Positions 25,501 to 32,620 of a stretch of DNA of 64,000 nt are shown piece after piece (within the stretch, counting starts at the first letter, position 1; every line of letters starts with the position of its first letter). The notes below the pieces were generated by a model. It did not search any database and was not told the DNA's origin. It saw only the letters and a program-made list of their open reading frames with translations. The translations under genes were made by a program, and so were the position numbers. Source of the DNA: Clostridia bacterium (GTDB taxonomy: Bacteria > Bacillota > Clostridia > Christensenellales > Borkfalkiaceae); the NCBI GenBank assembly GCA_017626495.1, contig JAGAIP010000005.1, forward strand, positions 62,001-126,000. Reading direction: 5' to 3'.

Positions 25501-26112
25501 GGCAGACGACGCGCCTGCAAGCGTTTCGATACGCTCTGCAACGCAGTTTGCGCCGAGAGAAACCGAAACCTGACCTCCGACTTTCAATACGGAAAACGAA
25601 CAGGAAGACGCGATCACTCTTGAAGTACCGATCAGATGCAACGTACCCCTGCTGACCACGCTTACCATGCGAATGGTAGAAGGAGCGGCACTCAGTTGCA
25701 CTTCAAGGTCTTCTCCAAACTCGACCGAAGTAAAATCAATGTCTCCGTTCGGAACGTCGACGATCAGAGTTCCGCCCTTGATGATACCGTTTTCAAACGT
25801 GATATTGCACTGTTCTTCCGTTCTGATTTCAAGCGAATAGCCGTTTAAGTCCAACGCCTTTCCGCCCAGATCAAACGTACAGGGGTTTTTGACGGAGATG
25901 ACGTTCTGCTCCCCTTTCATTGCCCGATAGTCGCTTTTCGTCATCGTATAATCTTCTGTGATTGCATAATGACGGTCTGCGGTCTGAAAAATACCCGTAT
26001 AAGAGGACGGTAACCCCGTTTCGGGATCTTTACAAGCCGATAAAATCACCCCGGAGAACAAAACCACGCAGAGTGAGCAAATCAGCAAAATAAAGTTTCT
26101 TACTCTTTTCAT
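22585..26112 (-). CDS. Giant surface lipoprotein: beta-helix, Cys-pair repeats, carboxypeptidase-regulatory-like and DUF2135-like domains
   Basis: The 1175-residue protein has a lipoprotein signal with lipobox ILSAC (Cys27). Residues about 80-550 are Val/Ser/Glu-rich short repeats like 'VSLTIAGKVNAVNVKES' that look like a right-handed beta-helix. Residues about 562-845 hold roughly eight modules of about 35 residues with Cys-x2-Cys pairs and TATCxxxGYxxxxCxxC plus a LGHDY/AHRY ending, common in Clostridia surface proteins. Residues about 850-1050 hold two carboxypeptidase-regulatory-like beta domains (GRVYEAD... GEYTFENIPYGTYTLTL). The end contains LTWGASPSDLDSHLEFG, typical of YfaP/DUF2135. 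Probable adhesion or scaffolding role. Confidence 0.78.
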   Translation of the reverse strand: MKRVRNFILLICSLCVVLFSGVILSACKDPETGLPSSYTGIFQTADRHYAITEDYTMTKSDYRAMKGEQNVISVKNPCTFDLGGKALDLNGYSLEIRTEEQCNITFENGIIKGGTLIVDVPNGDIDFTSVEFGEDLEVQLSAAPSTIRMVSVVSRGTLHLIGTSRVIASSCSFSVLKVGGQVSVSLGANCVAERIETLAGASSAAVTVEEEATVEQVKISSCVSLSVFGKANSVEVEETEEAQGSSVEVGENAEVESVSIATPVSLTIAGKVNAVNVKESQVNATVKMRIVIRVTATVTKLDVGQVSQIEVAGEVGEMNVGSPSEKGEETCEVDIAQEARVQKIVVRVVIVIKVKGFVHDFTVEDTAGGSDVVIEESANVNAVSIHAPVYTHVYGTVSSVSVGANVQQGNTGDFIVYPTANIVQIYITGTVNVVLGGFVQAVEVSPSASQGTIAPSVTVGQDAIVYNIVIEAVIEIVVLGEVESFIVNEAASGSQVSFGEGSSVSSFIANVIEIELTIDVSVTVGAIVMGDACEIEIPELYIEFVIIVEEGELDDYVQHTRHIYIVKERTESTCTQAGHILYACACGESYTESLPLKAHRYESVERVEPTCVQRGYEVFRCRDCADSYRTDYATVAHGYVEKERVTATCQHGGYVLFECSVCKNTERRNEVPATDHNFVSYDHRDATCEEDGYDKSRCSFCSLEDSRVIDKLGHDYLVGVTVFPTESEAGKASVSCNRCEDVRDVTLPVLSADNYTIEEWTEASCTQDGVFRGYCTIEGQRINIENVVEKLGHDYSETIQNASCVSEGYVLHTCSRCQDSYRTDVTPQTGHNFSGGVCTDCGLHIATKVTGRVYEADADANDTNNPRLSDVAIVLNGQDEQGNSVSESATTNASGEYTFENIPYGTYTLTLSKDSYITNNCSITVNMLNQQNANIYLVSEASLLPGYIAGTAKDATTGSGISGITVYVRSGSNNTTGDVVCTATTGSGGSYRTDGIQAGNYTLQFVDNRSGISDAQRYGSSSINVAVIANQTVSNRDITLSNSAAMNANSLRIVLTWGASPSDLDSHLEFGSTHISYSNKTQNNARLDVDDTSAYGPETITISTIASNTTYRYYVHNYSGGGNSVLSNSGATVTVYLGNSSTPYYTFYVPSGSGRTWNVFSYNSTTGFTVTNSIS

Positions 26113-26141
26113 GATAAAAACACCCTCATTTTATTTTCTTA

Positions 26142-26170
26142 ATTATAAAACTTTACCATGATTTTGTCAA
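26142..26170 (-). promoter_or_regulatory. Promoter of the giant lipoprotein gene
   Basis: Minus-strand TTGACA (26170-26165), 17-bp spacer, TATAAT (26147-26142), 30 bases before the start codon. Confidence 0.88.
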
Positions 26171-26189
26171 TGTTATTACTCTATATTTT

Positions 26190-27272
26190 TCAACGGACTC
26201 GTTTTTTTCTGCTCTTTTCTTCGAGCAGACCGAACTCCCGCATGAGCGTGAGCGGAGAAAATCCGCCGTAATCGGGAAGCGCGCGGACAAGCTCCAACAG
26301 GTTCTTTTTCTCTATGTTCACGCCCGTTCCGCCGAGAAGAAAATAGGCGCGTCTCATCTGCGGAAACCGTTCCGAAATGCTCCGCACCTGCAACAGACAC
26401 GCCTCTTTCAAATATTCAAACGTTTCAAAGAGCCGTTCCGTCTCGTAATCGGGAAGAAAGGGCGCTTGCCCGATGCTCTCCGCCCTCTTTTCATAATCGG
26501 GAAGGGCGTAAGGTCGAAGATACCCCTTTGAAAAAAACAGAGCGTAGACGCTTAAAAGCGTCTCCGCCGCAACGAGGTCGTTTCCGATTTGCGCGCCGAG
26601 CCGAGCCACCATACCCCTCGAAAAGCCCGTCTCGGAAAGAGAGGCGAGGGCGAGATCGCAGGACAGCAGCGTCTGCGCACAGTCCTCGCGATACCATTTC
26701 GGAAGTTCGAGGCAAGCCGCAATACAGCGTTTCACGCTCTCGTCCACCTCTCTTCCCTTGAATCGGGAGAGAAAGAGCGCGTCGAACAGCGAAACGGCGT
26801 AACTGCATATTCTGCCGTACGCCTCTGCCTGTCCGTATAACTGCGTTTCGTCCGCGATGATTTTTTTCGGCACGGGGGCGGGATAGGTAACCTCTCTGCC
26901 TGCGCAACGCACGCGCACCGTGGGAGAAAGGATCGCCTCTCCGTCGATCAGATCGGGAATCGCCACGCACGGGATTCCCAACACGGCGGAAGCATATCTC
27001 GCGTATGCGATCTGCGACGTACCGAGCGCCACGATCCCCACGAGATGATCGAACGCAAACAGCGGATTGACGTCATCCGCATCGACGAGCGTCGCCGTCT
27101 TATACCCTGCAAACGCAGGTTTTTTCCTGAGCAGAGTATGACGATCCGCCAACAATAAAATTTTTCCGTTCGGAATGACTCGATCAATCTTACATTCCGA
27201 GAGGGAGCAAAAATCAAGTTCAGACTCCGTTTTGCTTTCGTAAACATAGGGCGTCGACTTGAAAAAAATCAT
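26190..27272 (-). CDS. Divergent iron-ADH/glycerol-1-phosphate dehydrogenase-like protein
   Basis: The 360-residue protein shows the Rossmann/dehydroquinate-synthase-like layout: VALGTSQIAYARYASAVLGIPCVAIP (about residues 82-107) occupies the place of the usual GGGxxxDxAKxxA...xIPxxxVPT. The glycine triplet is missing, and I see no His residues in the C-terminal half where the metal ligands of active enzymes lie. It may be an inactive or repurposed relative. Its ATG overlaps the hisC stop (ATGA), so it is translated with hisC. The function is unknown. Confidence 0.5.
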   Translation of the reverse strand: MIFFKSTPYVYESKTESELDFCSLSECKIDRVIPNGKILLLADRHTLLRKKPAFAGYKTATLVDADDVNPLFAFDHLVGIVALGTSQIAYARYASAVLGIPCVAIPDLIDGEAILSPTVRVRCAGREVTYPAPVPKKIIADETQLYGQAEAYGRICSYAVSLFDALFLSRFKGREVDESVKRCIAACLELPKWYREDCAQTLLSCDLALASLSETGFSRGMVARLGAQIGNDLVAAETLLSVYALFFSKGYLRPYALPDYEKRAESIGQAPFLPDYETERLFETFEYLKEACLLQVRSISERFPQMRRAYFLLGGTGVNIEKKNLLELVRALPDYGGFSPLTLMREFGLLEEKSRKKRVR

Positions 27273-28324
27273 ACGAGCTCTCTGAGCGCCTCCAACAAAA
27301 TTTCATTTTGTTCCCTCGTCCCGACGGTGATTCGGCATCGGTCGGAGAGCCTCGGTTTGTTCCAGAATCTGACGAGCACGCCCCTCTCTCTCAAAAATCG
27401 GTAGGCATACTCTCCCCCCGTCTTTGCAAATTGCACGAAGAGGAAGTTGGATTTGGAATCGAGCACGTCGAATCCGAGCAGAGAAATTTCCCGTTTCAGC
27501 CGTTCTCTCTCTTTTACGACCATTTCGATTCGTTCCGCAAAATAGGCTCTGTCGAGAATAGACGCGGCGCCGACCGCCTGTGCAAGTCCGTCTACGGGGT
27601 AAGAATTGAAACAGTCCTTCATGCGGAAGAGAGCGTCGATGAGTTTTTGCTCTCCGACAGCATAGCCGAGCCTCATTCCCGCGAGAGAATAGGACTTGGA
27701 AAAGGTCTTGACGACGAGAAGATTGGCGTATCGTTTCGTGAGAGGAACGGCGCTCTGTCCGTAAAAATCCATGTAAGCCTCGTCCATAATCACGATTTTA
27801 TCCGGATTGTCCTTTACGAACGATTCCACTTCGTCGAGAGGAAGTCCGAGAGAAGTCGGAGCATTCGGGTTCGTCAGAAAATAACCTTGACAGTTCGTCT
27901 TTCGCAGTGCCTGCATATCGAACGAATAATCCTCTTTGACGGGAACGATTTTCGTGGGAATACGGAAAAAATCCGCAAACACGGGATAAAACGAGTATGT
28001 AATATCGGCAAAACAAGCGCCTGCCCCGTCGGGATCGAAAAAAGCAGGGAAACAGAGTGCAAGCACTTCGTCGCTGCCGTTTCCGCAGAACACTTCCTCT
28101 GCGGTAACGCCTTCCGCCTGCGCGATCGCCTCGCGGAGTTTCCTGCAAGAGGGATCGGGATAGAGGCGGAGCGTCTCCGCGTCGTAGTTTTTCAATGCCT
28201 CGATTGCCTTCGGAGAAGGAGGATAGGGATTTTCGTTGGTATTGAGCTTAACGTACTTTTTGTCGTTGAGTTGTTCTCCCGCCGTATAGGGCGAGATCTC
28301 GCTCGCAAGTTTACTGTAAAACAC
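27269..28324 (-). CDS. hisC: Histidinol-phosphate aminotransferase-like protein
   Basis: A 351-residue PLP-dependent fold-type I aminotransferase; HisC makes histidinol phosphate in histidine synthesis. Seen: VKLNTNENPYPPSP (about residues 26-39), CGNGSDEVLALCFPAFF, LTNPNAPTSLGLP, MDEAYMDFYG, and the PLP Lys in VVKTFSKSYSLAGMRLGYA (Lys about 211). The start codon is GTG (28324), with GAGGTG upstream. No other his gene is near, so a related role (for example threonine-phosphate or another amino-acid aminotransferase) remains possible. Confidence 0.85.
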   Translation of the reverse strand: MFYSKLASEISPYTAGEQLNDKKYVKLNTNENPYPPSPKAIEALKNYDAETLRLYPDPSCRKLREAIAQAEGVTAEEVFCGNGSDEVLALCFPAFFDPDGAGACFADITYSFYPVFADFFRIPTKIVPVKEDYSFDMQALRKTNCQGYFLTNPNAPTSLGLPLDEVESFVKDNPDKIVIMDEAYMDFYGQSAVPLTKRYANLLVVKTFSKSYSLAGMRLGYAVGEQKLIDALFRMKDCFNSYPVDGLAQAVGAASILDRAYFAERIEMVVKERERLKREISLLGFDVLDSKSNFLFVQFAKTGGEYAYRFLRERGVLVRFWNKPRLSDRCRITVGTREQNEILLEALRELV

Positions 28325-28344
28325 GGTTCACCTCATAAAAAAAA

Positions 28345-28374
28345 GAACACGAAAATTCGTGTCCTTATCATACA
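28345..28374 (-). terminator. Terminator after the heavy-metal exporter-like gene
   Basis: Minus-strand GGACACGAA / TTCGTGTTC stem followed by eight T, just upstream of the hisC ribosome-binding site. hisC therefore needs a promoter within or after it, or read-through. Confidence 0.85.
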
Positions 28375-28391
28375 ACTTTTTGAATGGATTG

Positions 28392-29279
28392 TCAACCTGC
28401 AATCAACATTTCAATGAGATTTATCACCATGCCGATGGCGATACTTATGACGAAAAGCGTCGAAATAAACAGAAGATTCCGCTTGATTTTTTTCGTATTT
28501 TTGAGAAGCACGACGAGCCCGAGCCCCGCGTTCGCGCACAGACCGCCGACGAGCGAGCCGAAAGCGATGCTGCCCAGCAGATAAGCCTGCGTGAGCGCTA
28601 CGGAAGAGACGCAGTTTGGAATGAGCCCGACGAGCGCCGTGATCAAGGGTTGCACCCAAACGCCTGCCGAGAGAAAGGCGACGACCTTATCTTCCCCGAT
28701 AAAGAAGAAGAGAAATCCGAACAACAGATTGACGGCGAACAGATACGCGCAGATTTTCAAGGTGTGCAAGAGGGGCGACACAAAGTAATCCTGAACGGGA
28801 TGCTCCGCGTGCTCATGTCCGCAATAGTGGCACTCCCCTTCTTCTTTGATCCCCGTTTCGTCCTCGACGTTACGGAGTACGAAATTGACGAGATAGCCTA
28901 CCGCCACCGCCAACAGGAATTTGCAACCTACCAGGGCGAGCGCGGTCAGAAATTTTCCGCCCGATACGAGAATGACGAGAGCCTCGTCGCTCGTCGCGAG
29001 AAAGACGGCAAGGAGCGTTCCCGTACGGATATATTTGTTTTCATACAGCTTTGCCGCCATGACGGAAAATCCGCACTGCGGAATGAGCCCCGTTGCCGAC
29101 CCGATGACGGGAGCGAGCGCTCCTTTCAAGGCTTTCGGCTTGGTTTTGGCAAAGCGCTCGAATACCTCCATGAGAATATAGAGGGCGAAGAGAAACGGAA
29201 ATAGTTTCAGCGTGTCGAGAAACGCGTCCAAAAGCACTTCCCAAATTTCCGATCCGGTTGTCGATAAGAAGTTCCACAT
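28392..29279 (-). CDS. Putative heavy-metal/manganese exporter (ArsP_2-like, multi-TM)
   Basis: A 295-residue membrane protein with about eight to ten hydrophobic segments in two related halves. Each half has a repeated signature: LIPQCGFSVMAAKLY (about residues 65-79) and LIPNCVSSVALTQAY (about 218-232). A cytoplasmic loop between them carries HYCGHEHAEH (about 155-164), a likely metal-binding cluster. The pattern matches the 'putative 10TM heavy-metal exporter' family, often annotated as manganese or arsenic efflux. The transported metal cannot be read from sequence. It is followed by a strong terminator. Confidence 0.78.
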   Translation of the reverse strand: MWNFLSTTGSEIWEVLLDAFLDTLKLFPFLFALYILMEVFERFAKTKPKALKGALAPVIGSATGLIPQCGFSVMAAKLYENKYIRTGTLLAVFLATSDEALVILVSGGKFLTALALVGCKFLLAVAVGYLVNFVLRNVEDETGIKEEGECHYCGHEHAEHPVQDYFVSPLLHTLKICAYLFAVNLLFGFLFFFIGEDKVVAFLSAGVWVQPLITALVGLIPNCVSSVALTQAYLLGSIAFGSLVGGLCANAGLGLVVLLKNTKKIKRNLLFISTLFVISIAIGMVINLIEMLIAG

Positions 29280-29319
29280 ATGCGACTATCTTAACCGAAA
29301 GAAACCGAAAAGTCAAGTT

Positions 29320-29838
29320 TTATTGAATATCTTTTTTCGGGTATTTCCAAAATGCAATGCCGATTCCGACAGCCAACAGCGCCATGCCGACCGAAACGTA
29401 ACCGACGTTGAGCAGATCCAACCCGAACGCCTCGCTGAAACTTCCCATATTCGCAAACATATCTCCGATGTCTTCCGCCTCTGCTTTGATTTCCGGATAA
29501 ATCAGAATACAGATACCGAGCAACAGCGAGACGGAAATCGACCAGACGGTAAGAGAGAGCCTGCCTCTTTCCATAATTGCAAACAAATCGGTTTGATTCG
29601 AACATTCGCTTTCACGCAACATTTCAACCGTGATGCGGGCAGCTTCTTTCCAAAGGAACAGATAGAGCTCTTTTTTATTCCGAAAATAGAAAAACAACAG
29701 CGCCTTACTGATTGTCGCACGGTCTGCAATTTCCCGCATGGGACTCTGCCTGTACGGCGTTTGCGAAAAGACGTAAAATCCCGCATCGATGATCCTCTGT
29801 TGCTTTTCTTTCGGCAAGCGAAAAAACTTCTCGTTCAT
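29320..29838 (-). pseudogene. TetR regulator fused to remnants of an ABC-2 permease
   Basis: One open frame of 172 residues. Residues 1-70 are a TetR DNA-binding domain (QQRIIDAGFYVFSQTPYR, then MREIADRATISKALLFFYFRNKKELY). From about residue 85 it matches the start of an ABC-2 type permease: LFAIMERGRLSLTVWSISVS, a membrane helix, then YPEIKAEAEDIGDMFANMGS and FSEAFGLD. The last 25 residues (GMALLAVGIGIAFWKYPKKDIQ) look like a permease C terminus. The TetR ligand domain, an ABC ATPase and the permease middle are absent. This is best explained by in-frame deletions in a tetR-ABC operon. Whether it is expressed is unknown. Confidence 0.65.
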
Positions 29839-29929
29839 GCGTTTCTCCTTTCGTTTGATTTAGTACAGTATAGTCCCGTTGACCGTTTTTGTGAAGAGTC
29901 TCAGTAAAAAATAAGAAAAATTCAGGATA

Positions 29930-29957
29930 ACAAAAGACCCTACTTTTGTAGGGTCCT
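29930..29957 (-). terminator. Terminator after the sugar ABC ATPase gene
   Basis: Minus-strand GACCCTAC / GTAGGGTC stem with an AAAA loop, followed by TTTTG. Confidence 0.85.
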
Positions 29958-30011
29958 TTGCCACAATAGGAACTATATATTAAAAGGTAATCTAGTATAT
30001 GCTCTATTATA

Positions 30012-31310
30012 TTACTTCTTGTTCGTCCAAGCCTTCTTATCCTTCGTTGCGGCTCTTGCGGCGGTGATTCTTTCCTTCATTTCCTGAGGTGTAGGAGGAA
30101 CGAATGAGGATCCTTCTGCGTTCTCGGGAATATCATCATAGAACTCGTCTCTTTCAAGGAGCGTAGCCTCGGTGTACTGGTCGAACAGGTGAATGTGCTT
30201 AGCGTCGAATGCAAGCTCGGCGATGTCGCCTCTCTTGATGGTAGAACGGCTGTTAACCTTTGCGACCATCTGGTTAGCGGAATCGACGATGGTGTTCTTC
30301 TCTTCCATGTAATCGAGTGCGCAGTAAATCTGAGATTCTGCACCGAGTTTTTCGATGACCTCGATTCTTGCCTTAACGATGGTATCGGGAGAATTTGCGA
30401 TGAAGAGCTGATCTTCGTGAATATCTTCGGGACGAACGCCGAGAACGACTGCCTTACCGGTATTCTTATACTCGTCGAGATTCTTGATCTTAGCAACTAC
30501 GGTGCCGGGAAGCGCGATCTTGTTTCCCGCAACGATGTTGACGTAAATCTTGCCGTCTTCTTCGGTAATGGTCGCATCGCGGAAGAAGTTCATCTGAGGC
30601 GTTCCGATGAATCCTGCAACGAAGAGGTTGATGGGATAATCGTAAAGGTTCTGAGGGGTATCTACCTGCTGCATGAATCCGTCTTTCATAACGACGATTC
30701 TCGTACCCATCGTCATAGCCTCGATCTGGTCGTGGGTAACGTAGATGAAGGTGGTAGCAAGTCTTGCGTGAAGCTTGGAAATTTCGGTTCTCATCTGAGC
30801 ACGGAGCTTAGCGTCGAGGTTGGACAGAGGCTCGTCGAGAAGGAATACTTTGGGTTCACGAACGATGGTACGACCGAGCGCAACACGCTGTCTCTGACCA
30901 CCGGAAAGAGCCTTGGGTTTACGTCCGAGATAATCGGTGATACCGAGGATCTCTGCAGCTACCTGTACTTTCTCGTCGATTTCAGCCTTGGGAATTTTAC
31001 GGAGTTTCAAACCGAATGCCATGTTGTCGTAAACGGACATATGGGGATACAATGCGTAGTTCTGGAATACCATCGCGATGTCTCTGTCCTTAGGTACGAC
31101 GTCGTTCATAAGTTTGCCGTCGATATAAAGCTCGCCGTTGGAGATTTCTTCGAGACCTGCGATCATACGAAGCGTCGTGGACTTACCGCAACCGGAAGGT
31201 CCTACGAATACGATGAACTCTTTATCACGAATGTCGAGACAGAAATCGAAAACTGCCTGAACACCGTTGTCGTAAATCTTGTCGATATGATTTAACAACA
31301 ATCCTGCCAT
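30012..31310 (-). CDS. ABC transporter ATP-binding protein, UgpC/MsmX/MalK type
   Basis: The 432-residue ATPase has Walker A GPSGCGKST (residues about 38-46), Q loop FQNYALYPHMSV, signature LSGGQRQRVALGR, Walker B VFLLDEPLSNLD and switch His YVTHDQIEAM. The C-terminal TOBE/regulatory region (about 245-380) is longer than usual and ends in a charged tail 'EMKERITAARAATKDKKAW'. Such ATPases energise one or several carbohydrate uptake systems. No permease or binding-protein gene is adjacent, so it is probably a shared MsmX-like ATPase serving distant operons. GGAGG precedes the ATG. Confidence 0.92.
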   Translation of the reverse strand: MAGLLLNHIDKIYDNGVQAVFDFCLDIRDKEFIVFVGPSGCGKSTTLRMIAGLEEISNGELYIDGKLMNDVVPKDRDIAMVFQNYALYPHMSVYDNMAFGLKLRKIPKAEIDEKVQVAAEILGITDYLGRKPKALSGGQRQRVALGRTIVREPKVFLLDEPLSNLDAKLRAQMRTEISKLHARLATTFIYVTHDQIEAMTMGTRIVVMKDGFMQQVDTPQNLYDYPINLFVAGFIGTPQMNFFRDATITEEDGKIYVNIVAGNKIALPGTVVAKIKNLDEYKNTGKAVVLGVRPEDIHEDQLFIANSPDTIVKARIEVIEKLGAESQIYCALDYMEEKNTIVDSANQMVAKVNSRSTIKRGDIAELAFDAKHIHLFDQYTEATLLERDEFYDDIPENAEGSSFVPPTPQEMKERITAARAATKDKKAWTNKK

Positions 31311-31352
31311 AAAATTTTCCTCCTTAAAAGGGTTTCTTTTTTTACTGTCCTT

Positions 31353-31381
31353 ATTTTACCTGATTTCCCCAAAAAAAGCAA
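31353..31381 (-). promoter_or_regulatory. Promoter of the sugar ABC ATPase gene
   Basis: Minus-strand TTGCTT (31381-31376), 17-bp spacer, TAAAAT (31358-31353). The stretch 31382-31529 upstream is AT-rich with no gene visible. Confidence 0.68.
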
Positions 31382-31529
31382 TAGGCAAATATCACAAATA
31401 TCCCCCTCAATCCTGTCAATTTTGCATAAAGCTTTTGTGCATTTTTTTCATTTATTTTTTTCATCTTTCCATATTTTGTAATAATTCTTTTTTCTTATAC
31501 AATATATAGAGATTATTCAGTTTGAAAGC

Positions 31530-31559
31530 TTGACACGCATACGGCCTATGCTGTATAAT
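31530..31559 (+). promoter_or_regulatory. pfl operon promoter with a dyad in the spacer
   Basis: TTGACA (31530-31535), 18-bp spacer, TATAAT (31554-31559). The spacer contains GCATACGGCCTATGC (31538-31552), a perfect five-base inverted repeat around CGGCC, well placed to be a repressor operator. Confidence 0.8.
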
Positions 31560-31580
31560 TCAAACGAAAAGGAGAGCGTT

Positions 31581-32303
31581 ATGGGAGCCGTTCATTCATT
31601 CGAATCGTTCGGCACCGTGGACGGGCCCGGAATACGATTCGTCGTATTTATGCAAGGCTGTCCCATGCGGTGTCTGTACTGTCATAATCCCGATACCCAG
31701 CCGTTCGGCAAAGGAAAGGAGTATACCCCTCAGGAAGTCGCAAAAAATGTTCTGAGGTACAGAAATTACTTTTCAAACGGAGGAGGCGTAACCGTATCGG
31801 GCGGAGAACCGCTTGCACAGGTCGGATTTCTGAAAGAACTGTTTACCATTCTCAAAAGAGAGGGAATTCATACCTGCGTGGATACTTCGGGCGCGACGTT
31901 CCGTCCGAACGACACTTCCGCATTTGACGAACTTCTTCCCCTCGTCGATTTGTTCCTGCTCGACATCAAAGAGTACAACGACGAAACCCACAAGCGTTTG
32001 ACGGGAAGATCGAACGAAACCATTCTCGCATTTGCAAGGTATCTGAGCGAACGAAAAAAACCCATGTGGGTGAGATACGTACTCGTGCCCGGTCTTACGG
32101 ACAACGAGGACGATATGCGTTCCCTGCGCGCCTTTCTCGACACGCTTACCAACGTGGAGAAGGTGGAAGTGCTCCCCTATCACACGATGGGAAAAGTCAA
32201 ATATGAAAAACTCGGGCTCGACTATCCCCTGAAAGACACCCTTCCGCCGACGAAAGAGAGCGTGGAGAGGGCGAAAGAACTGCTCGTAAGGAGAAAAGCA
32301 TGA
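31581..32303 (+). CDS. pflA: Pyruvate formate-lyase activating enzyme
   Basis: A 240-residue radical SAM enzyme that abstracts a hydrogen from the catalytic glycine of PFL. The [4Fe-4S] motif is CPMRCLYCHNP (C-x3-C-x2-C, about residues 29-39). SAM-site motifs are VTVSGGEPLAQ (about 72-82) and CVDTSGATF. It also has 'DLFLLDIKEYNDETHKRLTG' and VEVLPYHTMGKVKYEKLG. The start is chosen at MGAVHSFESFGTVDGPG, where family similarity begins, with AAAAGGAGA upstream. It is the first gene of the operon. The target glycine is encoded in a separate downstream ORF. Confidence 0.95.
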   Translation: MGAVHSFESFGTVDGPGIRFVVFMQGCPMRCLYCHNPDTQPFGKGKEYTPQEVAKNVLRYRNYFSNGGGVTVSGGEPLAQVGFLKELFTILKREGIHTCVDTSGATFRPNDTSAFDELLPLVDLFLLDIKEYNDETHKRLTGRSNETILAFARYLSERKKPMWVRYVLVPGLTDNEDDMRSLRAFLDTLTNVEKVEVLPYHTMGKVKYEKLGLDYPLKDTLPPTKESVERAKELLVRRKA

Positions 32304-32608
32304 ACTTGTTTCGCAACGAAAACAGCGGATTTTACGCAGTGGAAATCGGAGGTCTCGCCTGCGGCGGATGTGAAGTATTGCAGAGCGAAATCAGCGAAGT
32401 ACTCCCCTCGTTTCCGCAGTACAAGTTTGTCCGTCTGGACATGGAAAAAGATATGGCGGAGATCGAAGCGCTTGCCGTAACGAAAATCCCCGCGCTTATC
32501 CTCTTTTATCAAGGAAAAGAATTTGCCCGCGCATACGGGTATCAGCCTGCGGAGATTTTAGAACTTTGGATCGACGCAAAAACGGAAGAAAGATTAAAAC
32601 AGCAATAA
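32300..32608 (+). CDS. Thioredoxin-like protein (CGGC) within the pfl operon
   Basis: The 102-residue protein has a thioredoxin-fold pattern: FYAVEIGGLACGGCEVLQSE with a CGGC redox motif at residues 21-24, 'FVRLDMEKDMAEIEALAVTKIPALILFYQGKEF' with the cis-Pro in KIPAL, and a C-terminal helix. The motif differs from the standard CGPC. Its ATG overlaps the pflA stop (ATGA), and PFL follows 12 bases later, so it is made together with them. A role in protecting PFL thiols or in reducing disulfides is only an inference from position. Confidence 0.75.
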   Translation: MNLFRNENSGFYAVEIGGLACGGCEVLQSEISEVLPSFPQYKFVRLDMEKDMAEIEALAVTKIPALILFYQGKEFARAYGYQPAEILELWIDAKTEERLKQQ

Positions 32609-32620
32609 GGAGAAAACGAT

